Assembly (NCBI GenBank): GCA_964585545.1
Contig: CAZPDT010000018.1
Span: forward strand, 1-58,106
Reading direction: 5' to 3'
DNA length: 58,106 bases
DNA from: Brumimicrobium sp964585545
GTDB taxonomy: Bacteria; Bacteroidota; Bacteroidia; Flavobacteriales_D; Crocinitomicaceae
Shown here: in pieces, positions 35,401 through 44,191 of the stretch
How positions within the stretch are numbered: position 1 is the first letter of the stretch
Layout of the letters: the number at the start of each line of letters is the position of its first letter
Made by a program: the position numbers and the translations under genes
Notes under the pieces: generated by a model
Seen by the model: only the letters and a program-made list of their open reading frames with translations
Database searches by the model: none
Told to the model about the DNA's origin: nothing

Positions 35401-35584
35401 TAGTTTCAATAGTAATATATATCTCTCCATTGCATCCTGTATTGGGTACGGTCATTGTATAAATTTGATTCCCACAGGCTTTCCCCAATCCTGTAGCAGT
35501 ACTCGCATAATCAGGACAGTTTTGAGCTTGTAGATTGAACAGACTTAGAGAAAAAAGAAAGGAAAAGAACAGTTTTTTAAGCAT
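32498..35584 (-). CDS. Secreted SprB-repeat protein with T9SS type B (gliding-associated) sorting domain
   Basis: The product has 1028 residues with a signal peptide (MLKKLFFSFLFSLSLFNLQAQ). The first half has beta-rich domains with many cysteines. The second half (about 500-860) carries five or so SprB-like repeats with phrases such as TVTDGLGCS, GDGSGEVSANGG and AGTYNVLITDDNGC. The last 90 or so residues begin VFVPNTFSPNADGLND and contain IIFNRWGEAVFH and GVYIYKLKA, the classical type B domain that sends proteins through the type IX system. The protein is a close relative of the one at 1-3203, with repeat units differing at only a few positions. It is a likely adhesin or motility-surface protein. 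Confidence 0.93.
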   Translation of the reverse strand: MLKKLFFSFLFSLSLFNLQAQNCPDYASTATGLGKACGNQIYTMTVPNTGCNGEIYITIETNFANGLGFSWSVESVLTGNTVGSGNNGSATVTIGPINPNTEGNTFDLIISDPGGFGFIPGEYVDASQGGNVLVHLDTPGHSMFATNITISSATITITTPSGPVSAVVQNCNDFIVQVPLANSNFCTELSVDLPWEIVCDHDGSIISSGIHSVTVYPQVPSSANDLVDITWNSTSCSWDISPNNDCDQLDIGNIFDISPDPNSLTYNCASGNESFDVDYLGVTGSPNCCSTAGPATNITYDATFSTSDATPQDSPFGGTNNSAYTVISPNNTGGNATSLSLCVDVTNFCRELINFLDDNTWYVIIFVDGAQVYMSPGITGSSHNVCIDLTDIPGGYTQSSQVEVYILPNTFSAGTPTVYTTYSPGTNCSSLAPGAWNADIDVTFNVQFEEMIGTPVVCTFPLTEAYTSCGSTGIPDVNTTPATCTTDGSSTITNYNPSHTYTFTPSGPTIGAGGVINGATLGQSYDVTATDAGCTSAASTFVNEAQFGNPTYSTAVTDPSCGNNDGEIVISPDLGFIITDYSIDNGTTTQSNGTFSNLGAGTYNVLITDDNGCQATGTITLSDAGGPSIDNVSTTDASCGSSDGTITVTASGGSGTLNYSLDNGQTSTTGAFTGLSAGNYVITVTDGLGCSTNQSITVSSASGVSLTIVNSNDVSCYGADDGSGEVSANGGSSPYIYSWSPSGGNAATATGLPSGIYTVTVTDGGGCSDDVQITINEPDEIIIDETITNSDCGMDNGEIDLAVTGGSGGYTYAWDPNVSTTYQAIDLPVGTYEVTVTDGSGCSKTATYDVILGNSFYIEAIPEETTISQGESVNLNVFIDPNVTIDNISWMPTQGLSCTDCKDPIATPSNSIDYIVTVTDSDGCTSKDTVRINVILPCPDVFVPNTFSPNADGLNDRQCVIGDCIVSLDFIIFNRWGEAVFHTKDQSECWNGRYRGKPAQSGVYIYKLKATLKNGESVEQTGNVTLVR

Positions 35585-35783
35585 AATGATTTATTTAGTA
35601 GTATTATAATGACGATATTTATATTCAATAGTTGCCTTAAATATAAGCTAAAACTTAAACAATACAATAAATAAAACTTATTAAAATTTAAACTACTGCC
35701 TAATTTATCTAGTTCATACATAAGAGCATGAAGATATTCTTACTTAATAAATATAAGGAATTGATCATCAACGATAAATAAAA

Positions 35784-36293
35784 CTAGTCCTTCACAATTT
35801 CATCATAATCATAACCTGCCCGCATACATGAACGTTTTGCAGTTGCCCAGGCCAGCGGAATATCTTTATTTGGGTGGACGGGCGTTTCGGGTGTTGCTTT
35901 TAACGCTTTCAAAAGCGATTCTGTTCTATCTTGGGTTAAGTTTTCACAAATATCGTACATGCCCCCAGGTTGTTCTTCTAACTCATCATGCTTTTCTATA
36001 ATGTGTTTTAATACCTTAATCAACTCTTTATTTGGTGGGGGAACCAACAAGGAAGTAATTGCTCCATGCTCCAATCGAAGTTGTTTTGCTAATGGAATAG
36101 GTACTCCTCCATTGGCTTCTTGGGCCGCTTTAAACAATCCTTTTTCTTCCATCTTTATATGGGTCAATAATCCTTTTCTAAAAGCTTGGTACAACGCATC
36201 GTTGATATTATCTATGTCTGCTATAGCTTCTTCAAGTAGATTTTCAATTCTGCGGTGATCATTGGTGAAAAAATCATATATTGGTTTGTTCAT
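35784..36293 (-). CDS. Hemerythrin-like protein
   Basis: This 169-residue cytoplasmic four-helix protein has a hemerythrin HHE domain with the expected iron ligands spread over the helices: H13, H45, E49, H76, H102 and E106. Such domains bind a di-iron centre and sense or carry oxygen or nitric oxide, or support repair of iron centres. It resembles the long single-domain members of this group. The carboxy tail ends MRAGYDYDEIVKD. It stands alone, with 199 bp before the SprB-type gene and 135 bp after the GH18 gene. No regulator is adjacent. Confidence 0.88.
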   Translation of the reverse strand: MNKPIYDFFTNDHRRIENLLEEAIADIDNINDALYQAFRKGLLTHIKMEEKGLFKAAQEANGGVPIPLAKQLRLEHGAITSLLVPPPNKELIKVLKHIIEKHDELEEQPGGMYDICENLTQDRTESLLKALKATPETPVHPNKDIPLAWATAKRSCMRAGYDYDEIVKD

Positions 36294-36428
36294 ATTTCAT
36301 TTTTTAAGCCGCCTTATTTATAACGGATAAATTGCGACTTCCAAAGGTATAAAAAAAGAAAACAAGGATGAAGTATGACTAGAGGATTAAAATGTATTCA
36401 ACCTTGAAAAAACAATATCGTGTCGGCA

Positions 36429-39401
36429 CTATTTTTTAACAAGTTTTCTCACTACAAATTGATTTCCTGTCTTAATCGTAACATTGTATGAACCTGCAGA
36501 CAGTTGACTTACATCAATTTTATTGTTTTGAGCATTCACTTTTGTCTCAATTAACAATTGACCTGCCATATCATAAACCAAAATAGCTGTAGGATGCACC
36601 AAATTGTTAAATTGAACTTCATCTACAGTTGGATTGGGATACATTTTAATGCTTTGCAATTCATTTTCTATTACATGTAAATTTTCAATATATATTTGTC
36701 CATCACTTGTGGTAGTATCGATTAATCCTGCTCCGTTTTCAGCAGCAACAGTGATATAATATACCTGACCATAAGTTAATCCTCCCAATGTACTTGATAA
36801 CGAGGCATTGGTTCCATTACTTGTCCAACCAGCCACATCATCGTTTCCAATGCTTGTCCCTATTGCAACCTTATATTCAGCAATCCCAGAATGTGGATCG
36901 TTTGTTGTTCCCCAATTTCCTTCTAGTGTGTTAGTATAAACAGTATCAATATCTGCTCCTGAACCATCGTTAACATATAAGTCTTGGGGTTTTGTCCAAT
37001 CCACATTCGCAAATTCAAAAGCGATTGATGAAAGATTGGCAGCACTGTCCATAACTATAGACTTTATCTTTGCTGATGGTGTATTGGGATCTGGGTTTTG
37101 ATAAGGAACATCTGTATTTGAACCGGGACCTACCGTAACGGTTACATTTGGATAACGGGTGCGGTACACTTTAAAATTATCTACTTCATAATTACAATTC
37201 CCATTTCTAAAAGAAATAAAATCACCATCGCTATATGGATTTGGATCAGTCCACGTCGCTGCAATATCCCCATCTACTACAACCCACATTTCTCCAGTTA
37301 TACGATCAAAAATAATTTTATAGTTGTACCATTCATCAGGTGTAATCGTGTAAGAAACGTTCTTTTTAAGTGCTAAGGTATTGTTTGAAACCTTATAAAT
37401 TTGAATTTTATTGTTATTGTTGGGGTCTGGATTTCCTCCTGCTCTAAAATAGACCAGATAAGAGTTTCCACGATTGCTCTGTGTAGCATCATCACAGAAA
37501 AAATGAAGTCCAGCTCTTTTGTTATCATCATTGCCACTTATTTTCCCATTCCAAGCATATAAATAACGATTGGATAGGTTTTGCATAAGTGGCGCATAAA
37601 TATTAGAGTTTCCTTCTGCCACATCTGTTTGTTTTAAAGTATTGTTTGACGAAATCCCCCAATTTCCATCATTCTCTGTCCAGTTTGAACTGATAGTTGT
37701 TCCGTCAAAATTATCACCAAAAAAACCACGGTTGGGATTGGCACCCCACGATGTTCCATCATAAAATAAAACTTGATAGAAGCTCTTGGCCAATCCACTC
37801 CCTCCAGTTTCGTCTGCATCAGTAAAATAAGCATCAAAATCAGTGGTTTTCCAGCCCGAAGGAATAGAAACCGAAGTTGTTGGGGAAATATCATCTACAC
37901 TACAAGAATAATTGGCTTCAAATCCAGGTCGTGTAGTGGCACCATCAGAAGTGAACCTAAATGTTAATGCACCAGTTGATGAAGTAATTGTTGGGGGAAG
38001 TGTCGTTCCAGAAAAAGGACTCCCAGCAACTTGTGGGTCGGAGGTGCTACTCCCATCATAAATATATAAATAATCGTAATTGTCTTCAACATCAAAAGAG
38101 GTAAACTCTAAAGTGATTGATGTTGCACCATCGGGAGCAATTGTCCACGTATAGTCTTCATGGTTGTAATAATTTCGAGGCCCTCCAAAGTCAGTAATGG
38201 TTCCACTGCACGGATTGGTATAGCAATCTGTCATATTATCTTCTATAGCATCCCACAATTCTGTGTATCCATCATCATACCCCAAAGCCCATATTCCCAT
38301 TCCGGCAATATCGGTTCTATTGATATGTTCTAGTCTTTTGCGCAATCCGTCTTCTAAGGTTATAAAACATTGCCGATGTCCTCCACTATTATAAATGTAA
38401 ATATCAGTATAACTATCATTTTCAAATTGATGATTTGAAGCACTATAATTTCCAGAATTATTGTCTTTTATATCGTTATAGAATTTTGCGGTAGCATTAG
38501 CGGTAGTCGACGAAGGAACTGTTGAGGTAGCCGTGGGCCAATCGTGTCCGTAATAAGGTAAACCAAGAACCAATTTCTCCTTTGGACAACCTTTGAATAA
38601 ATATTCAGTAATGGATTTAGAAAGCGTAAAATTATATGAATTCCCAAAGTGATAAAGTGGATCATTCGGTCCCGCGTTGGAACTTCCACTGTAATAATAA
38701 TCATAGCCCATAATGATAAAATGATCAACAGGTCCTGCCATTATTGAGAAGTCAAAAACATCACTCCAATCAACCGCATAAAGCACTGTGCTTACGTCTG
38801 AATTGGGGATTGCAGCGTGCATTTGATTGGATAATTCAACCATAAAATTGGCAAAATCTGTTTTATTGGCTGCTGGCAGTCCTTCAAAATCAATATTTAC
38901 TCCGTCTGCTCCCCTATTGTCAACAAGGTTGATTAAATTGGTAATTAGGTTTTGCTGGGCTGAAGAACTGTTGAAGAATGTTGCATGTCCTGAAAAAAGT
39001 GTCACAGTTAATGTCACTTTTGTATTGCCCGAAGCTAGGGCAGCATCCACAGCAGAACTCGTTGCCCAACCATGGGTGGAGTTTGGATTTCCAGTTGAAG
39101 AATTGACTTCATAACTAAAAAAGGAAAAATGGCTCAATAAATCCCAATCATAGTTTTGGTAGGCGTTACCTGACCAATACGGATGCCAACCATACACTAT
39201 TTTATTGAGATTGCAGTTGGCTCTTAGGGTATTGTTTGGAACATCTCGGGCAGTGGTGTGTTGCTCGTAATAATTTGCATTTGCATGTCCAAGACTATTG
39301 TAATATTCCAATTGCTTTTGGTGGATTGATTTATGGGAATTTGTTTGTGTATTCCCTATAAGACCAACGACCAAAAAGAGTAGTAAATAAGTATATTTCA
39401 T
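36429..39401 (-). CDS. Secreted family 18 glycoside hydrolase with CUB domain and T9SS type A sorting domain
   Basis: The product has 990 residues with signal peptide MKYTYLLLFLVVGLIGNTQ. The catalytic domain (about 65-390) has the GH18 signature DGVNIDFEG with E173 as acid/base and D171 beside it, plus GWHPYW at the front and GMGIWALGYDDG at the end. It should therefore cut chitin- or peptidoglycan-type beta-1,4-linked N-acetylglucosamine. A CUB domain follows (about 397-500), then a concanavalin-like domain (about 555-700), a fibronectin-type stretch, and a sorting domain beginning IKMYPNPTVDE and ending KKLVKK. The protein is exported by the type IX system. The gene is single. Confidence 0.92.
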   Translation of the reverse strand: MKYTYLLLFLVVGLIGNTQTNSHKSIHQKQLEYYNSLGHANANYYEQHTTARDVPNNTLRANCNLNKIVYGWHPYWSGNAYQNYDWDLLSHFSFFSYEVNSSTGNPNSTHGWATSSAVDAALASGNTKVTLTVTLFSGHATFFNSSSAQQNLITNLINLVDNRGADGVNIDFEGLPAANKTDFANFMVELSNQMHAAIPNSDVSTVLYAVDWSDVFDFSIMAGPVDHFIIMGYDYYYSGSSNAGPNDPLYHFGNSYNFTLSKSITEYLFKGCPKEKLVLGLPYYGHDWPTATSTVPSSTTANATAKFYNDIKDNNSGNYSASNHQFENDSYTDIYIYNSGGHRQCFITLEDGLRKRLEHINRTDIAGMGIWALGYDDGYTELWDAIEDNMTDCYTNPCSGTITDFGGPRNYYNHEDYTWTIAPDGATSITLEFTSFDVEDNYDYLYIYDGSSTSDPQVAGSPFSGTTLPPTITSSTGALTFRFTSDGATTRPGFEANYSCSVDDISPTTSVSIPSGWKTTDFDAYFTDADETGGSGLAKSFYQVLFYDGTSWGANPNRGFFGDNFDGTTISSNWTENDGNWGISSNNTLKQTDVAEGNSNIYAPLMQNLSNRYLYAWNGKISGNDDNKRAGLHFFCDDATQSNRGNSYLVYFRAGGNPDPNNNNKIQIYKVSNNTLALKKNVSYTITPDEWYNYKIIFDRITGEMWVVVDGDIAATWTDPNPYSDGDFISFRNGNCNYEVDNFKVYRTRYPNVTVTVGPGSNTDVPYQNPDPNTPSAKIKSIVMDSAANLSSIAFEFANVDWTKPQDLYVNDGSGADIDTVYTNTLEGNWGTTNDPHSGIAEYKVAIGTSIGNDDVAGWTSNGTNASLSSTLGGLTYGQVYYITVAAENGAGLIDTTTSDGQIYIENLHVIENELQSIKMYPNPTVDEVQFNNLVHPTAILVYDMAGQLLIETKVNAQNNKIDVSQLSAGSYNVTIKTGNQFVVRKLVKK

Positions 39402-39505
39402 AACAAAAAAGAAATTGAGGCTGAAAAGTTAGTGAAAAATTAAATTAAAATTGAAATGTTGCAAAAGAAAAATTGTCAATGCGTAATTGAACCGTTCGTA
39501 ATTGA

Positions 39506-40756
39506 TTACTTGTGCTGTTCCCAGATTTGAACCAACTCAACCATTGTATGAACTGCTTTCTGCATGTCTTGAACACTTACATATTCATGCTTTGAATGAA
39601 TGGCCATTTCACCTGTAAATAGGTTTGGACTCGGCAATCCCATAAACGAAAGGCGTGAACCATCGGTACCTCCACGTATAATTTTATGAATGGGTTTAAT
39701 TCCTGCCTTTTTCATTGCTTCGATGGCATAATCAGTTACAAAAGGAACTTCTTTTATAACTTCTTTCATGTTGCGGTATTGTTCAGTAACTTCAAAATCA
39801 AATCGCGAACCTGGATAATCAGCTATCACTTTTTCTACAATTCCTTTTAATCGCTCTTCGTATTCTGCAAGTTTAGATGTATCATGATTTCGAACGATAA
39901 AATTCAACGTGGCCTTCTCCTGTATTCCATTAAAAGCAGTTGGATGTACAAATCCTTCTCGGTCTTCCGTTGTTTCTGGAGACCAGCTATCGAGAGGCAA
40001 TTCAGCTAAGATCCGCCCTCCAATTTTTAATGCGTTTTCTAATTTATTTTTCGCATATCCTGGATGTTCACTCACCCCGTGAATGGTAATTTTTACTGCA
40101 TCAGCTGAAAAGCTTTCATCTTCAATAGAACCCTCGATCCCTCCATCCATGGTATATCCATAATCGGCATTGAGTTTTTCCATATCCAATTTTTCAACGC
40201 CTCTCCCCACCTCTTCATCAGGGGTAAATAATATACGTATATCTCCATGTTTAATCTCAGGATTTTTTAAAATATATTCTGCAAAATCCATAATGATCGC
40301 AACTCCAGCTTTATCGTCAGCTCCCAAAAGTGTTGTGCCGCTTGCAGTAATGATGTCATCTCCTATCTTTTCTTTTAAATACGGATGTTTTTCTGTTGTA
40401 ATCACTTGTGTTTCATCGTCGGGAAGAACAATAGGATGGCCTTTATACCTTCGGTGTAGAATTGGTTTTACATGTAACCCAGAAACATCAGGAGCAGTAT
40501 CCATGTGAGAACAAAAACAAATCGTAGGTACTTTATTTTCTGTGTTGCTTTTAATGGTTCCAAAAACATAACCCCACTCGTCCATTTCTGCATCTTTAAC
40601 ACCGAGTTCTATCAATTCAATGACCAGCAATTTAGCAAGGTCTTTTTGCCTTTCTGTTGAGGGAAAGGATGTAGCGTTTGGATCTGAAGTTGTATGTACT
40701 TGTACATAACGAACAAAACGTTCCATCACGGTATGATCATAATTTTCTATTGCCAT
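39506..40756 (-). CDS. pepT: Peptidase T (tripeptide aminopeptidase)
   Basis: This 416-residue cytosolic M20-family di-zinc exopeptidase removes the amino-terminal residue from tripeptides. Metal ligands are H84 in CSHMD (with D86), an aspartate at about 147 in LLGADDKAG, the glutamate pair in PDEEVGRG, and a terminal histidine in MAIHSKHEY. The length matches PepT (about 410). It is transcribed alone, with a TACTTTTG promoter element just upstream (40779-40786). It is a scavenging peptidase that could use short peptides from the secreted proteases in this window. Confidence 0.95.
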   Translation of the reverse strand: MAIENYDHTVMERFVRYVQVHTTSDPNATSFPSTERQKDLAKLLVIELIELGVKDAEMDEWGYVFGTIKSNTENKVPTICFCSHMDTAPDVSGLHVKPILHRRYKGHPIVLPDDETQVITTEKHPYLKEKIGDDIITASGTTLLGADDKAGVAIIMDFAEYILKNPEIKHGDIRILFTPDEEVGRGVEKLDMEKLNADYGYTMDGGIEGSIEDESFSADAVKITIHGVSEHPGYAKNKLENALKIGGRILAELPLDSWSPETTEDREGFVHPTAFNGIQEKATLNFIVRNHDTSKLAEYEERLKGIVEKVIADYPGSRFDFEVTEQYRNMKEVIKEVPFVTDYAIEAMKKAGIKPIHKIIRGGTDGSRLSFMGLPSPNLFTGEMAIHSKHEYVSVQDMQKAVHTMVELVQIWEQHK

Positions 40757-40778
40757 AATATTGTGCTTTTATTTGTGG

Positions 40779-40786
40779 CAAAAGTA
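40779..40786 (-). promoter_or_regulatory. Promoter -7 element of pepT
   Basis: TACTTTTG on the minus strand fits TAnnTTTG and lies 22 bp before the ATG. Confidence 0.55.
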
Positions 40787-40820
40787 ATCAAAATTCAAGG
40801 AAAATTGTGTGAAATATCAA

Positions 40821-41162
40821 TTAATTAGGGTCTGGTTTTGACTTTTTGTAATCGTCATATACAGTAATAAACCAGTAAATACTAAATAGACTTGAAAGCA
40901 TCAGTGCCGACAAAATAAATGCTTTTGATTGAAGGAGTTCCCCTCCTGTTTTCATATAAAAATAACCTGTTAGTATAAGGAGAGATAGGTACATCATTCC
41001 CAAAACTGAGAAATGACTACTTGCAATTTTAGAAGTTTGACTTTGCTGAGTAGGAACAAGCTCTTTTTCAGCCTTAATTTGATGTAAAATTTGATCTTTT
41101 AACTTTTTATTTGCTTTAACTTTTGTTGCTGACAACAGTATTTTAAATTCTCTTTCCTCCAT
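40821..41162 (-). CDS. Small two-helix membrane protein, possible anti-sigma-like partner
   Basis: The 113-residue protein has a charged cytoplasmic amino-terminal half (about 1-50, rich in K and E) followed by two membrane helices (about 54-72 and 81-99). The gene lies 5 bp after the ECF sigma gene. Position and topology are what one expects of a membrane partner that might hold the sigma factor. It has no zinc-binding HxxxCxxC signature of known anti-sigma factors, so the function is inference. Confidence 0.72.
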   Translation of the reverse strand: MEEREFKILLSATKVKANKKLKDQILHQIKAEKELVPTQQSQTSKIASSHFSVLGMMYLSLLILTGYFYMKTGGELLQSKAFILSALMLSSLFSIYWFITVYDDYKKSKPDPN

Positions 41163-41167
41163 TATCT

Positions 41168-41701
41168 TTATTTTAAAATTTCCTGTAATTTTTTTCGTCC
41201 TCGAAACAATTTTATTTTAACATTACTTTTAGTTAGGCTCATGATATCTGCAATTTCTTGAACAGAATGTTCTTCTATATAATAAAAAGAAATAATGACC
41301 GCCTCACTACTTGGTAACTGGCGGATGGCCCAATTGATTCTGTTTCTTTGTTCATGCTCTTTTGTGCATTCATCTGTATCGCCTCTTTCTAAGTCTGGTT
41401 CAATTGCTTTGTTGTCAATATTGTAGTCCTCATTTCTGTTCTTGATCTTGTTATAAGCTGTAAGAGAAGTATTGTAAACAATGCGATAAAACCAAGTTGA
41501 AAACTTACTGTTCGACTGATAGGTATGGAGATTAAAATAGGCTTTAACAAAGGCATTCTGAACAGCGTCTTCAGCGTCTTGATAATTGCCTAAAACACGG
41601 ATTGCAATGGTCATGGCCATATCTTGATATGTATCCACAAAGTAATCAAAAGAGAAAGCATCCCCTTTGATTACTTGTTTGATCAATTGCTTTTCATCCA
41701 T
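41168..41701 (-). CDS. ECF-type RNA polymerase sigma factor
   Basis: The product has 177 residues. Region 2 contains YQDAEDAVQNAFVKAY and the core-binding and -10 recognition stretch FSTWFYRIVYNTSL. Region 4 contains the helix-turn-helix SVQEIADIMSLTKSNVKIKL and RGRKKLQEIL. There is no region 3 and no extra domain, as usual for ECF factors. It is encoded between two small membrane-protein genes with gaps of 1 and 5 bp, so all three share a transcript. The regulon is unknown; envelope stress or nutrient signals would be typical. No TonB receptor or FecR gene follows, unlike in many Bacteroidota ECF clusters. Confidence 0.93.
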   Translation of the reverse strand: MDEKQLIKQVIKGDAFSFDYFVDTYQDMAMTIAIRVLGNYQDAEDAVQNAFVKAYFNLHTYQSNSKFSTWFYRIVYNTSLTAYNKIKNRNEDYNIDNKAIEPDLERGDTDECTKEHEQRNRINWAIRQLPSSEAVIISFYYIEEHSVQEIADIMSLTKSNVKIKLFRGRKKLQEILK

Positions 41702-41702
41702 A

Positions 41703-42083
41703 CTATTCGTCCTGGTTGTCTTCGTATTTCTTTGACAGTTTAAAATACACTAAAAAAGAAGCACCTAAGAAAAACAAAATACTGGGTGCCACCACCCAAA
41801 AGGCATTGTCTTCATCGAGGTACATGGCCTTGGAAATCAACAATCCTACTACGAGTCCGAGTCCTATGCCGATTAGTAGAACTGCATTGCGCAATGTTTT
41901 CAGTCGGTTCGGCGGCGTTTTTTCATCACTCGGAGGCATCAAGCCTTGTTTAATCAGCTCCATTCGTTCTTTGTGTTTTTGATTGTTTGATCGTATCGCT
42001 AAATACATGCCCAAACCTATTGGTAAAGCAACTGCTGATAATATAGCCACGATCCCTACTAAATTCTCTACAATTTCATTCAT
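41703..42083 (-). CDS. Small membrane protein, DUF6249-like
   Basis: The 126-residue protein has an amino-terminal membrane helix (about 8-28), a short charged loop with RMELIKQGLMPPSDE, and two further helices (about 67-85 and 95-113). The loop phrase (ERMELIKQGLMP) resembles DUF6249 proteins, which in Bacteroidota often lie beside ECF sigma genes, as here. The family name is from memory and the function is unknown. It is first in the three-gene sigma operon. Confidence 0.75.
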   Translation of the reverse strand: MNEIVENLVGIVAILSAVALPIGLGMYLAIRSNNQKHKERMELIKQGLMPPSDEKTPPNRLKTLRNAVLLIGIGLGLVVGLLISKAMYLDEDNAFWVVAPSILFFLGASFLVYFKLSKKYEDNQDE

Positions 42084-42300
42084 CTTTTTTGATTTAAAAA
42101 ATTAATATTCTTATCTGTTTATTGATAAGACAAATGAAAAATCAATTCGGTTACAAATTACACATATTTTTATGAAAAATACGGGTTAAGGCAAATGCAT
42201 ATTAAAACTGAAAAGCGTTATTGTTGTCGGCAGAGACTGAAAAACAACCAGAACATTTTTTAAAGCAATGCAAATAATGTATATTGGCGACTCGTTAAAA

Positions 42301-44154
42301 ATGAAGTTTATGGAAGACAATAAAATACGCAGTTATATTCAAGATGTACTCGAAAATATGCCATCCGATTGGTTGAAGCTAACTACACATCGATTAGATA
42401 TTTATGAAGAGGAATTGGCAAAAACTCAGTTCTTAGAAAAGTTTGAAAACCTGTTTACGAATAATAACACTAATTCATCAGCACTTAAAGAATTACCAAC
42501 AGCCTATGATTATATTCGTTTGGGACATCCCCTATCTTCAGTTTTAGAATGGACAATTGCAAAATTTAATGGTCTTCATCCTGATAATGTCATTAGTTTT
42601 TCTTCGCAGACGATTCCAATCTTGGCGATATTGAGAAAAAATCTATTCGACAATAAAAAAACCCAAATCATTTATACTGATCAAATGCCCGATTTTTTTA
42701 ATGCTGAATTAATAAAAGAGGTATACAATTATCAATTTGAATTAAAGCATGTTAAGAATAAATCAGAGGTCCCATCTTTTGATGGAAGCACAATTTATAT
42801 TTCACATCAAAATGATTTTGAGGATATTCATCTGGATTCCAATATTGATTTCTTTATTCGGATTCTCAATGAATTGGGTAGCGTTTTAATAGTAAATGGT
42901 GAAAAAAACAAGCAATATGTTCCCGATATTCAACATGTACGAAGAAGAGAAACCATTGCTATGACTCCACCAGATACACATACCGCCTTAAAATTATTGG
43001 TTGATAAATCTTTTACTATTAAGAAAAGTGAAAATGCGGCCTCTCACAAAAAACAAGTCTTAAATGCAATTAATAAGATTACGGGAACAAAAACGAAAGC
43101 ACTGATTGCCTCTTGCGGATTATCTACACAATACGCTATTATGATGGGATTGGTACACGATGCTTTAGAAAACCATAAAGGAAAACCTATTCAATTTATT
43201 GTGCCTCCCAATTGTTATGGTGGAACAAATGACCAAGCACGGCGTGTTGCGTCTTGTAATGATAATGTCCATATTGTTGATTTGCCTGTTGATGGTGACA
43301 ATGATATGGTGCAAAGTATTGATCGTGTATTGCGTAAAGCTGCAACAGAAGATGCTGTCCCATACATTATTGCTGAAATTCCAACCAACCCAAGGGTCGA
43401 AGTGCCTGATCTTAAACAGCTGAAGAATGCTTTGAGCAAGGAGCGAAAAACAGCAGCTGGAACAAATGCCATTGATCCTGTTTTCATCTTAGACCAAACA
43501 TTTTGCCCAAACTACCTTTTCCTAGGAGAAGAGGATATCCTCGCATCAGTCCGAACAATTTCTTATGTTAGTGGGTCTAAGTTCCCAAGTGGAGGATTGT
43601 GCACCGCCGGATACTGTGTTGCTAATGATAAGGCCAATAAACTCATGGAAAAAATTGAAATGCACCTCAAGCTATGCGACAACGAGGCAACAGATCTTCA
43701 AATTGAAATCTTAGCAAAGCAATTGCCTTCAATGAATCAAAGAATTAAAGAAGCGTATAAAAACACACGTGAATTTGTAAACTTTATTCACAAGATCTTA
43801 CCTGATGCCAAGATTAATTTTGTTTCGGAAGAATTGGCAGAACAAGGGTTTACTCCTTCTGTTTTCTCATTGGATCTTCCAACCAAAGGAAACACAGATG
43901 AAGAAAGAGAGGCTTATAAAAGAGCATTAAACTTAAAGTTGATTCATTTAATGATTACTGAAATTCCCAATGAAAGTAAGTTCTGTGTCAGCTATGGACA
44001 ACTCAAAGGATGCTATTGGACGATCCCTGCGACTTCAACACAAGGGACAACAAAAGAAGGCGATAAAGATTATATTGTACGAGTATCTGTTTCTGGAGAT
44101 TTGGATCTTGATCGACACAAGCAAGTATTTAAAGACTTTGTAGACGAAATATAA
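42301..44154 (+). CDS. PLP-dependent enzyme of the Cys/Met-metabolism fold with a long amino-terminal extension
   Basis: The product has 617 residues from ATG 42301; a near-consensus TATATTGG at 42280 and the charged MEDNKIRSYIQDVL support this over the upstream ATG at 42268. The carboxy two thirds look like cystathionine gamma-synthase-type enzymes. The PLP lysine is K427 in SGSKFPSGG, and the cofactor loop is IIAEIPTNPRVEVPDL with ILDQTFCPN. These enzymes are normally about 380-400 residues with the lysine near 200. Here about 220 extra residues precede, with phrases such as YDYIRLGHPLSSVLEW. It could process sulfur amino acids, but the exact reaction cannot be read. It is a single gene. 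Confidence 0.85.
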   Translation: MKFMEDNKIRSYIQDVLENMPSDWLKLTTHRLDIYEEELAKTQFLEKFENLFTNNNTNSSALKELPTAYDYIRLGHPLSSVLEWTIAKFNGLHPDNVISFSSQTIPILAILRKNLFDNKKTQIIYTDQMPDFFNAELIKEVYNYQFELKHVKNKSEVPSFDGSTIYISHQNDFEDIHLDSNIDFFIRILNELGSVLIVNGEKNKQYVPDIQHVRRRETIAMTPPDTHTALKLLVDKSFTIKKSENAASHKKQVLNAINKITGTKTKALIASCGLSTQYAIMMGLVHDALENHKGKPIQFIVPPNCYGGTNDQARRVASCNDNVHIVDLPVDGDNDMVQSIDRVLRKAATEDAVPYIIAEIPTNPRVEVPDLKQLKNALSKERKTAAGTNAIDPVFILDQTFCPNYLFLGEEDILASVRTISYVSGSKFPSGGLCTAGYCVANDKANKLMEKIEMHLKLCDNEATDLQIEILAKQLPSMNQRIKEAYKNTREFVNFIHKILPDAKINFVSEELAEQGFTPSVFSLDLPTKGNTDEEREAYKRALNLKLIHLMITEIPNESKFCVSYGQLKGCYWTIPATSTQGTTKEGDKDYIVRVSVSGDLDLDRHKQVFKDFVDEI

Positions 44155-44191
44155 ATCTTGATTTACCAATTTAAAAAAACCTTATTGAATA

